Source of the DNA: Frankia alni ACN14a
Lineage (GTDB): Bacteria > Actinomycetota > Actinomycetes > Frankiales > Frankiaceae
DNA: 64,000 nucleotides
Direction: 5' to 3'
Assembly (NCBI RefSeq): GCF_000058485.1
Contig: NC_008278.1
Location: 4,830,962 to 4,894,961, forward strand
In this document: one piece after another, positions 7,779 to 14,344 of the stretch
Layout: every line of letters starts with the position of its first letter
How positions within the stretch are numbered: position 1 is the first letter of the stretch
Notes under the pieces: generated by a model
Databases searched by the model: none
What the model saw: only the letters and a program-made list of their open reading frames with translations
What the model was told of the DNA's origin: nothing
Program-made: the position numbers and the translations under genes

Positions 7779-9011
7779 ATGCCCGAACCCGATCCGCTGC
7801 ACCTCGCCGTCGCCCTGGACGGTGCGGGGTGGCACCCGGCGGCCTGGCGGGAGCCGTCCGCTCGCCCGCGCGAGCTGTTCTCCCCGGGCTACTGGGTGGA
7901 CCTGGTCACCGAGGCCGAACGCGGACTGCTCGACTTCGTGACCTTCGAGGACTCCCTGGCGTTGCAGTCCTCGCTGCTGGGCGGCGCGGACGACCGCACC
8001 GACGAGGTGCGGGGCCGGTTGGACGCGGTGCTGGTCGCCGCCCGGGTCGCCCCGCTGACCTCGCACATCGGCCTGGTGCCGGCCACCTCGGTCCTCCACA
8101 CCGAGCCGTTCCACCTCTCGAAGGCCATCGCGACCCTGGACTACACCAGCGGCGGCCGGGCCGGCTGGCGGGTCCAGGCCGGCCGGCCCGCCGAAAGCCC
8201 GCACTTCGGCCGGCGCGAAGCCCCCGAGATCAGCTTCGACAACCTCGACACACCCGAGATCCAGGCCTTCGTCACCGCATCGTTCGACGAGGCCGCCGAC
8301 TACGTCGAGGTCGTCCGCCGGCTGTGGGACAGCTGGGAGGACGACGCCGAGATCCGCGACGTCGCCACCGGCCGGTTCGTCGACCGCGACAAGCTGCACC
8401 ACATCGACTTCGAGGGACGCTGGTTCAGCGTCCGCGGACCCTCCATCACCCCCCGCCCCCCGCAGGGCCAGCCGCCGGTCACCGCGCTGGCGCACGCCAC
8501 CGTCACGTACCGGCTGGCGGCCCGTGCCGCCGACGTCGTCTACGTCACCCCCCACGACACCGACCAGGTGCGCGCCATCGTCGCCGAGGTCCGCGACGAG
8601 CAGGACCGCGCGGGGCGCGCCGGCGAGACCCTGCACGTCTTCGCCGACCTCGTGGTCGTCCTCGACGACACCGCCGAGGCGGCCGCGGACCGGCTCGGTC
8701 GACTCGACGGGCGCCTCGACGCGCCGGCCGGGTCCGACGCGAGGACCTTCGCCGGTACCCCCGCCGACCTCGCCGACCTCCTCCTCGACTGGCAGGCCGC
8801 GGGCCTCACCGGCTACCGGCTGCGCCCCGCCGTCCTGCCCGACGACCTGACCGTCATCACCCGCCGGCTCGCCCCCGAGCTCGCCCGCCGCGGTCGGTTC
8901 CGCACCGAATACCAGACCACCACCCTGCGCGGACACCTCGGCCTGCCCCGACCGGCCAGCCGTTACGCCGTCGCCAGCGCCGAGCAGCGAATCGAGGTCG
9001 CCTCCGCATGA
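7779..9011 (+). CDS. LLM-class flavin-dependent monooxygenase (NtaA/SnaA/DszA family), first copy
   Basis: A 410-residue bacterial-luciferase-like monooxygenase expected to use FMNH2 from a separate reductase. The barrel has FVTFEDSLALQS near the N-terminus and the substrate/flavin region LDYTSGGRAGWRVQAGRP, a variant of the family's LDHLSxGRAGWNVVT. The VRRLWDSWEDDA helix and DRDKLHHIDFEGRWFSVRGP are also family-typical. AGCGAGGA precedes the ATG; the gap to the oxidase gene is 23 bp and the stop overlaps the next gene (ATGA). This family attacks nitrilotriacetate, EDTA, dibenzothiophene sulfone and related sulfur or aminocarboxylate substrates. It is shorter and more divergent than the neighbouring paralogue, suggesting a distinct step or a heteromeric partnership. 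Confidence 0.88.
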   Translation: MPEPDPLHLAVALDGAGWHPAAWREPSARPRELFSPGYWVDLVTEAERGLLDFVTFEDSLALQSSLLGGADDRTDEVRGRLDAVLVAARVAPLTSHIGLVPATSVLHTEPFHLSKAIATLDYTSGGRAGWRVQAGRPAESPHFGRREAPEISFDNLDTPEIQAFVTASFDEAADYVEVVRRLWDSWEDDAEIRDVATGRFVDRDKLHHIDFEGRWFSVRGPSITPRPPQGQPPVTALAHATVTYRLAARAADVVYVTPHDTDQVRAIVAEVRDEQDRAGRAGETLHVFADLVVVLDDTAEAAADRLGRLDGRLDAPAGSDARTFAGTPADLADLLLDWQAAGLTGYRLRPAVLPDDLTVITRRLAPELARRGRFRTEYQTTTLRGHLGLPRPASRYAVASAEQRIEVASA

Positions 9012-10384
9012 CCAGCCCGCGCAAGCAGATCATCCTCGGTCACTACATCGGCGGGGTCAATCACCACACGGTGTGGTCGGATCCGGCCGCCGGCAGCCAG
9101 ATCGCGTTCTCGTCGTTCCGGCACGCGGCCCAGGCGGCGGAGCGCGGGAAGTTCGACTTCTTCTTCCTCGCCGAGGGGCTGATCCTGCGCGAGCGGCTCG
9201 GCCAGATCTTCGACCAGGACATCGTCGGGCGCCCGGACACCCTGCCGGTGCTCGCCTCGCTGGCCGCCGTCACCGAGCATCTCGGGCTCGTCGGCACCCT
9301 GAACGCCACCTTCAACGAGCCGTACGAGCTGGCCCGCCAGCTTGCCTCGCTGGACCATCTCTCCGGCGGCCGGGCCGGCTGGAACGTGGTGACCTCGTTC
9401 GACGCCTTCACCGGGCAGAACTTCCGCCGGGGCGGTTTCCTGCACCGCGACGACCGGTACGTGCGGGCCGAGGAGTTCGTCGCCCTCGCCCGCCAGCTGT
9501 GGGACTCCTGGGCCGCCGACGCGATCGCCGCCGACGCCGAGACCGGCCGGTTCCTGCGCGACGCCGCGGCCGGGACGTTCCGCCACTCCGGTCGCCAGTT
9601 CGACGTCGCCGGCCGGTTCACCGTGCCGCGCAGCCCGCAGGGACGGCCGGTGGTCCTGCAGGCCGGGGTCTCGCCGCAGGGCCGTGACTTCGCCGCCGCC
9701 ACCGCCGACGCGATCTTCTCGCCGTACCACGAGCTCGGGCCGGCCCAGGAGTACTACCGCGACATCCAGGCCCGCCTCGCGCGGGCGGGCCGGCCGCCGG
9801 GCTCGGTGAAGCTGCTGCCCGGCGGGGCGTTCATCCTCGGCGACACCGAGGCCGACGCCGTCGAGCGGCAGCGGGAGGTCGCGCGCGCCCAGGTCAGCGG
9901 GCGGACCGCGCAGATCCTGCTGGAGACCGTCTGGAACCGGGACCTGTCCGGCTACGATCCGGACGGCCCGCTGCCCGACGTCGACCCGGACCCGGCCGGC
10001 CCGCCGGTGATCCAGGGCCGCGCCCGGCTCGCCGAGGACCCGTTCGAGACCGTGCGGACGTGGCGCGCGCTGGCCGAGGCCAACCGTTATTCGCTGCGGG
10101 ACCTCGCGATCCGCGTGTTCAGCCACACCGAGTTCGTGGGCACGCCGACCCAGATCGCCGACCGGCTCGACCACTTCGTCCAGAACGACGGCTCGGACGG
10201 CTTCATCCTGGGCTCGCACGTGACCCCCGGGGGCATCGACGAGTTCGTCGACAAGGTCGTCCCGTTGCTGCAGGAACGCGGCTCGCTGCGCGCCGAGTAC
10301 AGCGGGACGACGCTGCGGGAGAACCTCGGCCTCCCGCCGGTTCCGGTCGCTGCGGACCGGACGCCGCAGGGCGCGCCGGCGTGA
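9008..10384 (+). CDS. LLM-class flavin-dependent monooxygenase (NtaA/SnaA/DszA family), second copy
   Basis: A 458-residue canonical member of the family. The motifs are in order: WRxP-region variant GVNHHTVWSDPAAGSQ, FDFFFLAEGLILRE, LASLDHLSGGRAGWNVVTS, FRRGGFLHRDDRYVRAEEFV, FRHSGRQFDVAGRFTVPRSP, QGRPVVLQAGVSPQGRDFAA and a C-terminal NDGSDGFILGSHVTPGGIDEF. It uses reduced flavin and O2 for C-S or C-N cleavage. The ATG overlaps the stop of the first monooxygenase and the stop overlaps the GTG of the acetyltransferase. No flavin reductase is in the operon, although a flavodoxin-like NADPH:FMN reductase-family gene lies just upstream on the other strand. Confidence 0.92.
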   Translation: MTSPRKQIILGHYIGGVNHHTVWSDPAAGSQIAFSSFRHAAQAAERGKFDFFFLAEGLILRERLGQIFDQDIVGRPDTLPVLASLAAVTEHLGLVGTLNATFNEPYELARQLASLDHLSGGRAGWNVVTSFDAFTGQNFRRGGFLHRDDRYVRAEEFVALARQLWDSWAADAIAADAETGRFLRDAAAGTFRHSGRQFDVAGRFTVPRSPQGRPVVLQAGVSPQGRDFAAATADAIFSPYHELGPAQEYYRDIQARLARAGRPPGSVKLLPGGAFILGDTEADAVERQREVARAQVSGRTAQILLETVWNRDLSGYDPDGPLPDVDPDPAGPPVIQGRARLAEDPFETVRTWRALAEANRYSLRDLAIRVFSHTEFVGTPTQIADRLDHFVQNDGSDGFILGSHVTPGGIDEFVDKVVPLLQERGSLRAEYSGTTLRENLGLPPVPVAADRTPQGAPA

Positions 10385-11232
10385 CCGCACGGCATCCGCT
10401 GGACAACCCGGCCTTCGCCTCCCTGCTGGGGCCGCACGCGCACCTCGCCGTCCGGCAGGGCGACGTGCTGCGCTACCCCGAGGACGTCGCACCGTTCATC
10501 GCCCTGCCGGACGATCCCGACGCCGACACCTGGCGCGACGCCGCGACGCTGCTCGGACCCGGGGCGGTCCTGCCGCTCGCCGGCTTCGACGGCGAGCCGC
10601 CGACCGGATGGGAGGTCATCGGACACGGTGCCGGTGTGCAGCTGGTGGACGACGGTGTCGCCGCGGCGCCCGACGACGAGGCCGTCCGACTCGGGCCGGA
10701 CGACGTCGGGGACATCCTCGCGCTGATCGACCGCACCCGGCCCGGGCCGTTCCGGTCCCGGACCATCGAGCTCGGCACCTACCTCGGCATCCGGCGCGGC
10801 GGCGTGCTCGTCGCGATGGCCGGGGAGCGGCTGCACCCGCCGGGCTGGACGGAGATCAGCGCGGTGTGCACCGACGAGGCCCACCGCGGGCAGGGACTGG
10901 CCACCCGGCTCGTGCACGCCGTCGCCGCGATCATCCGGGCCCGGGGGGAGACGCCGTTCCTGCACGCCTCGGCGGACAACACCGGCGCGATCAGGCTCTA
11001 CGAACAGCTCGGTTTCCGCCTGCGCCGGCGGGTGAGGTTCACCGTCGTCCGGGTGCCCGGTGAGCCCACGGGCGGTGTGCCAGCCCCGAACCCGTTCGCC
11101 GCCGTGCGCGACGCGGGCGCCCCGACCACCGGCATCCCGACCACCGGCGGCGCGACCACCGGCGGCGCCGCCGCCCCCGCGCCGCGCAGCGCGTCGGGGG
11201 CCGACGTGACGAGCGGAGATCCGGCCGGGTGA
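10381..11232 (+). CDS. GNAT-family N-acetyltransferase (FR47-like) with repeat tail
   Basis: A 283-residue protein; the acetyl-CoA fold is at about residues 95-225. Motif A RGQGLATRLV (about residues 169-178) binds the CoA pyrophosphate. FLHASADNTGAIRLYEQLGFRLRRR is the usual C-terminal GNAT half. The N-terminal ~90 residues resemble the partner half of two-lobed GNATs. GTG start in a GTGA overlap with the monooxygenase. It may acetylate an amine intermediate or detoxify a product of the pathway. The C-terminal ~60 residues are low complexity, including PTTGI-PTTGG-ATTGG from a 15-bp tandem repeat at 11122-11166. Last gene of the operon. Confidence 0.87.
   Translation: MTARHPLDNPAFASLLGPHAHLAVRQGDVLRYPEDVAPFIALPDDPDADTWRDAATLLGPGAVLPLAGFDGEPPTGWEVIGHGAGVQLVDDGVAAAPDDEAVRLGPDDVGDILALIDRTRPGPFRSRTIELGTYLGIRRGGVLVAMAGERLHPPGWTEISAVCTDEAHRGQGLATRLVHAVAAIIRARGETPFLHASADNTGAIRLYEQLGFRLRRRVRFTVVRVPGEPTGGVPAPNPFAAVRDAGAPTTGIPTTGGATTGGAAAPAPRSASGADVTSGDPAG
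11122..11166 (+). repeat. 15-bp tandem repeat x3 near the acetyltransferase 3' end
   Basis: Three units of consensus CCGACCACCGGCGGC, in frame, encode PTTG(I/G)/ATTGG in the dispensable C-terminal tail. Confidence 0.85.
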
Positions 11233-11269
11233 CCGGAGTACGCCGGCTCGACTACGGGGCTCGCCGCCA

Positions 11270-11410
11270 CGTGGCGCCGAGCGGGCCCAGCTCCTGCCCC
11301 GTGCCGTGGAGACTGGCGCGTCGACCGTGCCGACCGGGAGGTTCTGATGGCGGCTGACGAGATCCGCGATGCGCAGCCAGTCAGCCGTGTGAGTAGCGTT
11401 GGTCCGCGAG
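11270..11410 (-). pseudogene. PIN-domain (VapC-like) toxin remnant
   Basis: Read on the minus strand, the segment gives ADWLRIADLVSRHQNLPVGT followed by VDA. This closely matches the fourth conserved stretch of VapC ribonucleases, (D)LPLGTxDAS with its catalytic aspartate. The reading frame then degenerates; QELGPLGAT in another frame resembles the ERLGxT segment that normally follows, implying frameshifts. No N-terminal half or antitoxin is recognisable. The rest of 11233-11583 holds no gene I can support. Confidence 0.4.
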
Positions 11411-11583
11411 CCCATGCTTGCCCGGGGACACGCACGGCTGGGCCCGGTTGCGCCCACGTCGGCGGCTGCTTCCGTGATGGCGGCGCCCACTGTCGACGAG
11501 GTCGCGCTGCGCGAGCAGGTCGAGGCATCGCACTCAGGTGCACAGGCCACCGCATCGGGCACAATCACCGAAAGGAGGTGATC

Positions 11584-11892
11584 ATGCGTCCGTTGATCGA
11601 GGCCAGGCGGACAGAGATCCAAGGACTCTGCCGTCGGCTCGGCATCCGCCGCCTCGACCTCTTCGGCTCCGCGACCAGCGAAGCCTTCGACCTCGACAGC
11701 AGCGACGTCGATGTCCTCGTCGAGTTCGACGATCGTGCCGAATTCGACTACTACAGCACCTACTTCGCCCTCAAGGAGGGACTCGAGCACCTGTTGGGCC
11801 GCGCCGTTGATGTCGTCAGCGTCACCAGCATTCGCAACCCCTACTTCCACGACCAGGTCATGCGCACCAGGCAGTCCCTGTATGCCGCCTGA
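11584..11892 (+). CDS. MNT-type nucleotidyltransferase antitoxin (MntA family)
   Basis: A 102-residue minimal nucleotidyltransferase. The catalytic signature is complete: G28-S29, then D41 and D43 in LDSSDVDVLVEF. The start follows an ideal Shine-Dalgarno AAAGGAGGTGATC directly before the ATG, which decides against a longer in-frame ORF beginning at 11347. In known MNT/HEPN pairs this protein neutralises the HEPN ribonuclease, in characterised cases by adding AMP to a conserved tyrosine. The HEPN partner starts inside its last codons (ATG at 11882) but is truncated, so this antitoxin is now an orphan. Codon use is less GC-biased than the flanking operon, consistent with transfer. Confidence 0.88.
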   Translation: MRPLIEARRTEIQGLCRRLGIRRLDLFGSATSEAFDLDSSDVDVLVEFDDRAEFDYYSTYFALKEGLEHLLGRAVDVVSVTSIRNPYFHDQVMRTRQSLYAA

Positions 11893-12115
11893 CCCGCGGA
11901 AGTACCTCTGGGATGCCGCGAACGCGGCTGGACTCGCCAGAAGTTTCGCCCATGGCCAGACCTTCACCGGCTATCAGGCGAACGCGATGCTCCGCGCCGC
12001 CGTCGAGCGCGAGTTCGAAATCATCGGCGAGGCACTCAACCAGCTCTCCAAGGTCGCCCCGGACGTCGTACCGGGACGTCGAGGAACTTCTGGCCGAACG
12101 CGGCATCGACGTTGA
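11882..12115 (+). pseudogene. HEPN toxin truncated by an IS6-family fragment
   Basis: The ATG overlaps the antitoxin stop, the usual MNT-HEPN arrangement. The first ~62 residues (MPPDPRKYLWDAANAAGLA, then VEREFEIIGEALNQLSKVAP) match DUF86/HEPN proteins. At about 12066 the sequence switches abruptly to a transposase, so the catalytic R-x(4-6)-H motif near the HEPN C-terminus is missing. The frame ends after a short arginine-rich extension at 12115. It cannot be an active ribonuclease. The exact junction is visible where VAPDVVP-coding DNA meets the transposase SYRDVEELL. Confidence 0.8.
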
Positions 12116-12596
12116 CCACGCCACCGTCTACCGGTGGGTCCAACGCTTCACGCCCTCGCTCGTCGACGCGCGCGGCCCTGCCGGCACAGCCCTGGGGACA
12201 GGTGGTTCGTCGACGAGACCTGCCATCAAGGTCGCCGGCTACTGGACCTACCTGTACAGGGCGGTCAACCTGCACGGCCAGGTCATCGACGTCCTCGCCA
12301 GCACCCGCCGCGATCAGGCTGCGGCACGCCCGTTCTTCACCGCGGCGCTGTCTCACGGGCGCCGGCCGGTCGAGGTCACCACCGACAAGGCCGCCGTTTA
12401 CCCACGGATCCTCGACGAGCTGCTCCCCAAGGCCTGCCACGCCGACGCCGCGCGGGAGAACAACCGGATCGAAGCCGATCACGGCCGCCTGAAAGCCCGA
12501 CTGCGGCCGATGCGCGGCCTGAAACGGCTGCTCTCCCAGCAGGCCTGCTGGCTACGCATCGTGACGCCAGACCAAGCGCATCCCGTTACTGCCTGA
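12066..12596 (+). mobile_element. IS6-family (IS26-like) transposase remnant, frameshifted and truncated at both ends
   Basis: SYRDVEELLAERGIDVD and VYRWVQRF open the fragment in one frame. PCRHSPGDRWFVDET, with the first catalytic Asp, is in the +1-shifted frame. IKVAGYWTYLYRAVN, TTDKAAVYP (second Asp) and NNRIEADHGRLKARLRPMRG (Glu) are back in the first frame. So there are two compensating frameshifts near 12165 and 12225. After MRGLKR (about 12527) the normal C-terminus is lost. The N-terminal helix-turn-helix start and terminal inverted repeats are not recognisable. This is a dead insertion that destroyed the HEPN gene. Confidence 0.85.
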
Positions 12597-12627
12597 TCAC
12601 ATCCTCTGGTCAAATGCGACGAGCCCC

Positions 12628-13896
12628 TTATCCCATCCCATCCGTCAGCCGGCCTAGGTTTACTCGGCGCAGATCGCCAACGACCAAGACGTCGTGGCCT
12701 TGGTAAGCCATCGGGAACTCAGCCCGGATTTTTTCGCCGTCGATTCGAAATGTCCCCAGGGCGGTGCTCGGAGCACAGCTCGACGTGCTTGGTGTCACCG
12801 GGTGAGACGTGATTGACAGTACCGTCGGCGCACGCACAGAATTTAGTAGCACCTCCCCCACGCCCACACAGTTGGCTACTACCCATCTGGAGCTTCCGAT
12901 CACGCTGTCGGCCTTTGCGACCCCAAAAAGCGTCAGTTCGATTTTCATCCGCGCTGAACCGACAATGGCCACTCCCTCCCAGCCGCCGACGAACGCGGCC
13001 GGCACGACCGTTGCCGAGGAGGAGCCGGGCGACGTCGCCGCCGTCGGGGGCGCTCCCGTGGGAAAGGCCGACGCGGTCGCGCCCAGTCCTGTGGGAGCAG
13101 GATTGACGGGCAGGACCAGAGTCGGGGTGGCGGTCGGAGTTGGAGCCGAGGTTGGGGCCGAAGCGGATCTCGCGTCCCCCGTGTCACGGATGCCGGGGAA
13201 GAAGGCGACGAGAAGCCCGACCGACAAGACGCCGATCACGACGAGAGCTGCCCGCGTCCGCCTCCGCGGCCTGCTCATGCCGGCAGCTCTCCGCCTTCCA
13301 GGCGCGGACTGCGCGTGGGACGGCCTTGGCTTCGCCCCACCCGTCAGTGAGCCACGCCTGAGCATCCGCAGCTCAGCCAGCGGGACGTAGAAACGCCCTT
13401 TGAAACTGGCCTCGTCCCGGGCGGCATCGATCAGTTCCTGGGCGGGAAACCGGCCGCGGACGATGGCTTCGACATGCTCACGGTCGAGCAACATCAAGCG
13501 CGGGCGGTCGCCGCTGCGCTTCAGGCTGGACAGTGCCTGCTCCGTGTAGCCGGACATGGAGACGAAGATTCCCAGCGTGCCCTCCTGCCGCTGTCGGACG
13601 CGGGCCGCGAGCTGGGCCAACGGGCCGAAGTCAATCGGCCTCCGGTGCCATTTTGCTTCCAGTATGAAGCGCGTCTGGCCCTGCCTGAAAGCAACATCGA
13701 CCTCGCCGAGCTCTCCGCACGAGCTCACCACCGGATCGAGGCCCTCGGCATGAAGCGCCTTGGCAAGAAGTCGGTTGAACTCGACCCCTCTCGCCTGCTT
13801 GCTCATTCCTCCCTCGAGGTTCACCAGCGCGCGATAGTCCCGTTCCAGTTCAAGGCGGACAGCCTCGACTGGGGGAAGCGGGTCTTCTTGTCCCAT
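12628..13896 (-). CDS. Membrane-anchored PD-(D/E)XK (Mrr-like) nuclease-fold protein with extracytoplasmic domain
   Basis: A 422-residue three-part protein. Residues ~38-165 are a restriction-endonuclease-like fold: FNRLLAKALHAEGLDP, then E65-x-D67 in GEVDVAF and E80-A-K82 in FILEAKWH, giving the PD-(D/E)XK catalytic set. LGIFVSMSGYTEQA resembles the Mrr_cat segment that places a glutamine or serine near the active site. Residues ~216-235 are one transmembrane helix after a basic cluster. A Thr/Pro/Ala-rich linker and a ~120-residue C-terminal beta-rich domain (VGGWEGVAIVGSARMKIELT) should lie outside the cell. AGGTGATC precedes the ATG. A membrane-tethered nuclease domain facing the cytoplasm with a sensor-like outer domain suggests defence against incoming DNA, but this is inference. 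It lies in accessory DNA next to a TA/IS wreck. Confidence 0.72.
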   Translation of the reverse strand: MGQEDPLPPVEAVRLELERDYRALVNLEGGMSKQARGVEFNRLLAKALHAEGLDPVVSSCGELGEVDVAFRQGQTRFILEAKWHRRPIDFGPLAQLAARVRQRQEGTLGIFVSMSGYTEQALSSLKRSGDRPRLMLLDREHVEAIVRGRFPAQELIDAARDEASFKGRFYVPLAELRMLRRGSLTGGAKPRPSHAQSAPGRRRAAGMSRPRRRTRAALVVIGVLSVGLLVAFFPGIRDTGDARSASAPTSAPTPTATPTLVLPVNPAPTGLGATASAFPTGAPPTAATSPGSSSATVVPAAFVGGWEGVAIVGSARMKIELTLFGVAKADSVIGSSRWVVANCVGVGEVLLNSVRAPTVLSITSHPVTPSTSSCAPSTALGTFRIDGEKIRAEFPMAYQGHDVLVVGDLRRVNLGRLTDGMG

Positions 13897-14124
13897 CCGC
13901 TGATCACCTGATCCCGTAGGCGGACAACCGAGAGCCCTGAACCGTGGAGGTCCGGCTCCTGCGCGGGGCAGTCAGCCGGATGAGTCAGCCAGAACCGTCT
14001 CCATCGTCTCGCAGCGTGCCTATAGCTCCGACCCGGCCCCCCTTGTGCGATCAGCTGAGTTGTAGGGCTTTGGCTCGGCGGTGGCAGTGGCTCACGCAGG
14101 CGCTTCCACTTCAGCCCGGTGGTG

Positions 14125-14330
14125 ATGGTCTCGACTCCCCGGACCGCGCCGGTGGTGTCGCTGTTGCCATGGACGTACAGGGCATACGGCCGGCCGACGG
14201 TGGCTTCCAGGCACGGATAGTAGATCTGGTCGAAGAAGTGCTTGAGCGCACCGCTCAGGTAGCCGATGTTGGCGGGCGTCCCCAGCAGGTAGCCGTCGGC
14301 GGCGAGCACGTCGAGCGCGGTCGGCCGACC
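14125..14330 (-). pseudogene. Flavodoxin-family fragment, truncated at both ends
   Basis: The minus strand reads ALDVLAADGYLLGTPANIGY, then SGALKHFFDQIYYPCLEATV and VHGNSDTTGAVRGVETI, then leaves the family sequence after TTGLKWK. The N-terminal ~40 residues and C-terminal ~35 residues of a normal ~155-residue protein are missing. It is a paralogue of the gene at 1-253 but clearly diverged at nucleotide level, so not a recent copy. The region 13900-14125 beyond it shows no gene I can support. Confidence 0.75.
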
Positions 14331-14344
14331 CTAGACTGATCGGC

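Noticed and set aside
9008-10384. Naming the monooxygenases as dszA, ntaA or snaA
   Set aside because: The family signature is clear but substrate specificity cannot be read from the sequence, so no symbol is given.
11347-11583. N-terminal extension of the MNT antitoxin
   Set aside because: The AAAGGAGGTGATC site immediately before 11584 and the family length of about 100 residues fix the shorter start.
13944-14339. Plus-strand ORFs over the flavodoxin fragment
   Set aside because: The minus strand gives a clear family match; the plus-strand translation is Arg/Gly/Val-rich without one.
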